Assembly (NCBI RefSeq): GCF_014873945.1
Contig: NZ_JADBEC010000001.1
Coordinates: forward strand, 2,931,001 to 2,995,000
From: Rhizobium viscosum
Lineage (GTDB): Bacteria > Pseudomonadota > Alphaproteobacteria > Rhizobiales > Rhizobiaceae
DNA: 64,000 nucleotides
Reading direction: 5' to 3'
Positions 62,117-64,000 of this stretch are shown here, in pieces. Each line of letters begins with the position of its first letter. Position 1 is the stretch's first letter. The notes below the pieces were generated by a model. That model searched no databases. It was not told the origin of the DNA and worked only from the letters and a program-made list of their open reading frames with translations. A program made the position numbers and the translations under genes.

Positions 62117-63430
62117 TTACTCCGCAGCCTGGCGCGCCATTGGGTTGTTTGGATGCGTCGTCCAGTTGGCGTAGTTCGGGTCAACGACCTTGCCGGTGCG
62201 CTTGTCGAGCGAACCGGCGGGAAGCTGCTCCATGGTGATGCAGTTCTCGACCGGGCAAACGCTGACGCAGAGATTGCAGCCGACGCATTCCTCGTCCATC
62301 ACCTCGAAATGGCGAACGCCATCGACGAAGTTGGTGATCGCCTGGTGCGACGTGTCCTCGCAGGCGATGTAGCAGCGGCCGCACTTGATGCAGGCGTCCT
62401 GGTCGATCTTCGCCTTGGCGATGTAGTTGAGGTTGAGATACTGCCAGTCGGTGACGTTGGGCACAGCGCGGCCGGTGATGTCATCGAGGATCTTGTGGCC
62501 CTTTTCATCCATCCAGTCCGACAGGCCGGTGATCATTTCCTGCACGATCTTGAAGCCGTAGGTCATGGCCGCCGTGCAGACCTGCACGTTACCGGCGCCG
62601 AGCACGAGGAATTCGGCCGCATCGCGCCAGGTGGTGATGCCGCCGATGCCCGAGATCGGCAGGCCGTAGGTTTCGGGATCGCGGGCGATCTCGGCGACCA
62701 TGTTGAGCGCGATCGGCTTGACCGCCGGGCCGCAATAGCCGCCATGGCTGCCCTTGCCGCCGACGGTCGGGTTCGGCGCGAAATTATCGAGATCGACCGA
62801 GACGATCGAGTTGATCGTATTGATCAGCGAGACGGCGTCCGTGCCGCCGGCCTTGGCGGCGCGGGCGGGGCGGCGGATATCGGTGATGTTGGGCGTCAGC
62901 TTGGTGATGACGGGCATACGGGTGTACTGCTTGCACCAGCGCACGACCATTTCGATATATTCCGGCACCTGACCGACGGCCGAGCCCATGCCGCGCTCGG
63001 ACATGCCGTGCGGACAGCCGAAGTTCAGTTCGATACCGTCAGCACCGGTTTCTTCCACCAGCGGCAGGATGGCTTTCCAGGCCTGTTCCTCGCAGGGGAC
63101 CATGATCGAGGCGATGAGGGCGCGATCCGGCCAGTTCATCTTGACCTGCTTCATTTCCCTGAGATTGGTCTGCAGGTCACGGTCGGTGATAAGCTCGATA
63201 TTGTTCAAGCCAAGCAGGCGGCGGTCGGCGCCCCAGATTGCGCCGTAACGCGGACCATTGACGTTGACGACAGGCGGGCCTTCTTCGCCCAATGTCTTCC
63301 AGACGACGCCGCCCCAGCCGGCCTTGAAGGCGCGCTCGACATTGTAGGCCTTGTCGGTCGGCGGCGCGGAGGCGAGCCAGAAGGGGTTCGGGGACTTGAT
63401 GCCGACGAAATTATTGCGGAGATCAGCCAT
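62117..63430 (-). CDS. preA: PreA, NAD-dependent dihydropyrimidine dehydrogenase subunit
   Basis: 437 residues. FMN-binding dihydroorotate-dehydrogenase-like barrel: NPFWLASAPPTDKAYNVERA, GADGIELNFGCPHGMSERGM with the catalytic Cys, VNTIGVSV-like loop (VSLINTINSIVSVDLDNFAP) and ISGIGGITTWRDAAEFLVLG. The C-terminus carries two 4Fe-4S clusters: CIKCGRCYIACEDTSHQ and CVGCNLCVSVCPVENCI. With PreT it reduces uracil and thymine to the dihydro forms, the first step of the pathway completed by HyuA and HyuC here. It follows preT by 15 bases on the minus strand. The pydA/pydX naming is also used. Confidence 0.94.
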   Translation of the reverse strand: MADLRNNFVGIKSPNPFWLASAPPTDKAYNVERAFKAGWGGVVWKTLGEEGPPVVNVNGPRYGAIWGADRRLLGLNNIELITDRDLQTNLREMKQVKMNWPDRALIASIMVPCEEQAWKAILPLVEETGADGIELNFGCPHGMSERGMGSAVGQVPEYIEMVVRWCKQYTRMPVITKLTPNITDIRRPARAAKAGGTDAVSLINTINSIVSVDLDNFAPNPTVGGKGSHGGYCGPAVKPIALNMVAEIARDPETYGLPISGIGGITTWRDAAEFLVLGAGNVQVCTAAMTYGFKIVQEMITGLSDWMDEKGHKILDDITGRAVPNVTDWQYLNLNYIAKAKIDQDACIKCGRCYIACEDTSHQAITNFVDGVRHFEVMDEECVGCNLCVSVCPVENCITMEQLPAGSLDKRTGKVVDPNYANWTTHPNNPMARQAAE

Positions 63431-63445
63431 TGTTCATTCTCCCCT

Positions 63446-64000
63446 TCAGGCGACGGCGACAGCCGGAGCGGCTGCGGCGGACAGGGTGCGGTGAATGGAT
63501 TCGGCCGCGTCACGGCCATGGGCGACGGCAGATACGGTGAGGTCTTCGCCGCCGAAGACGCAGTCGCCGCCGGCCCAGACACCTTCGATCGATGTGCGGC
63601 CTTCAGCATCCACGGCGATACGACCGGTTTCCATCCGCAGCGCGCCGAGACCTGAGGTCTCGAATGTCTGGCCGATTGCCTTGAAGATCTGGTCAGCGGC
63701 GATCACGCCGGTTTCACCGGTGCCCGAAAGGCGGCCATCGACGATCGCAGTATATTCCACCTCGATCGCTGCCACCTTGCCATCCTGCGAGAGGAGGGAT
63801 TTCGGCGCCAGCCAATGGCGGATGATGACGCCCTTTGATGTCGCGAGATCCTGCTCGAATTCCGAGGCGTTCATATGTTCCTTGCCGCGGCGGTAGCAGA
63901 TCGTCACTTCCTCTGCACCGAGCAGCTTTGCCTGCACTGCGGCGTCGATTGCCGTCATGCCGCCGCCGAGAACGACGACGCGGCGGCCGATGGCGATGTC
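63446..64000 (-). CDS. preT: PreT, NAD(P)H-binding subunit of dihydropyrimidine dehydrogenase (truncated by window end)
   Basis: Only the C-terminal ~185 residues are in the window; the reading frame is open through position 64000 (GRRVVVLGGG runs upstream of the internal ATG). Glutamate-synthase small-subunit-like flavoprotein: VLGGGMTAIDAAVQAKLLGA, VTICYRRGKEHMNASEFEQD, IFKAIGQTFETSG and the FAD-binding end GVWAGGDCVFGGEDLTVSAV. It passes electrons from NAD(P)H to PreA. The N-terminal Fe-S region lies beyond the window. Confidence 0.92.
   Translation of the reverse strand, partial: DIAIGRRVVVLGGGMTAIDAAVQAKLLGAEEVTICYRRGKEHMNASEFEQDLATSKGVIIRHWLAPKSLLSQDGKVAAIEVEYTAIVDGRLSGTGETGVIAADQIFKAIGQTFETSGLGALRMETGRIAVDAEGRTSIEGVWAGGDCVFGGEDLTVSAVAHGRDAAESIHRTLSAAAAPAVAVA

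Noticed and set aside
62153..63655. 500-codon plus-strand frame opposite preA/preT
   Set aside because: Antisense shadow; preA has complete catalytic and Fe-S motifs on the minus strand.
1..64000. tRNA, rRNA, intact insertion sequence, prophage or CRISPR array
   Set aside because: No cloverleaf-like tRNA, rRNA segment, transposase frame or regularly spaced repeat was recognised by eye; a tRNAscan-SE and ISfinder search would be decisive.

Overview
The window looks like chromosomal DNA of a Rhizobiales alphaproteobacterium, most likely Rhizobium or a close relative. It is GC-rich and gene-dense. It carries chpT, ctrA and sciP within 4 kb, liv-type and urt-type ABC transporters, a ureDABCEFG cluster with the extra genes typical of rhizobial urease regions, and one RIME-like palindromic repeat. 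This placement is inferred from protein families and gene order; no database was searched.

Layout. (1) 1-7.5 kb, housekeeping and cell cycle: an RluA-type pseudouridine synthase fragment, a small membrane protein, a TrmH/SpoU methyltransferase, a coiled-coil membrane protein, an EipA-like DUF1134 protein, chpT, a single-domain response regulator, ctrA (three GANTC sites lie upstream), fliJ, a GNAT protein, a PqiA-like protein and sciP. (2) 7.9-10.9 kb: a LuxR-type regulator convergent with an ExoY-like sugar transferase, then cysQ. (3) 11.3-17 kb: a complete branched-chain amino-acid transporter in the order livH-livM-livG-livF-small membrane protein-livK, closed by a strong terminator. (4) 17-24.5 kb: a 2-hydroxyacid dehydrogenase; a two-component pair whose kinase is fused to an NCS1 (nucleobase permease)-like domain through a Cys-rich linker; and, divergent from it, a PAP2 phosphatase with autotransporter-passenger repeats. 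(5) 24.6-39.6 kb: urtABCDE (urea uptake) followed by urease, interleaved with several non-structural genes and with a diguanylate cyclase preceded by an AT-richer gap. (6) 39.6-46.4 kb: a CRP/FNR regulator with an anaerobox-like site, a small protein, a LacI regulator with an array of palindromic operators, and an RND efflux pump with its adaptor. (7) 46.8-56 kb: an NMT1/THI5-type ABC transporter, a cupin, dihydropyrimidinase, beta-ureidopropionase and a RutR-like regulator with a RutR-like operator. (8) 56-62 kb: LysR/oxidoreductase and rhodanese/FtrA-like pairs, an RtcB-PrfH pair, and a frameshifted SEC-C motif gene. (9) 62.1-64 kb: preA and truncated preT (dihydropyrimidine dehydrogenase).

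How the parts fit. The dominant theme from 19 to 64 kb is nitrogen recovery from urea and pyrimidines. Uptake (urt; the NMT1-type ABC system), reductive ring opening (PreTA, then the hyuA-type hydrolase, then the hyuC-type amidohydrolase) and urease sit together with a RutR-like regulator. The NCS1-fused kinase is a candidate sensor for a nucleobase, hydantoin or related compound. The most unusual items are that kinase, the sialyltransferase (GT29)-like gene in the urease operon, the RtcB-PrfH repair pair and the unexplained gene between urtD and urtE. No tRNA, rRNA, CRISPR array or intact insertion sequence was seen.
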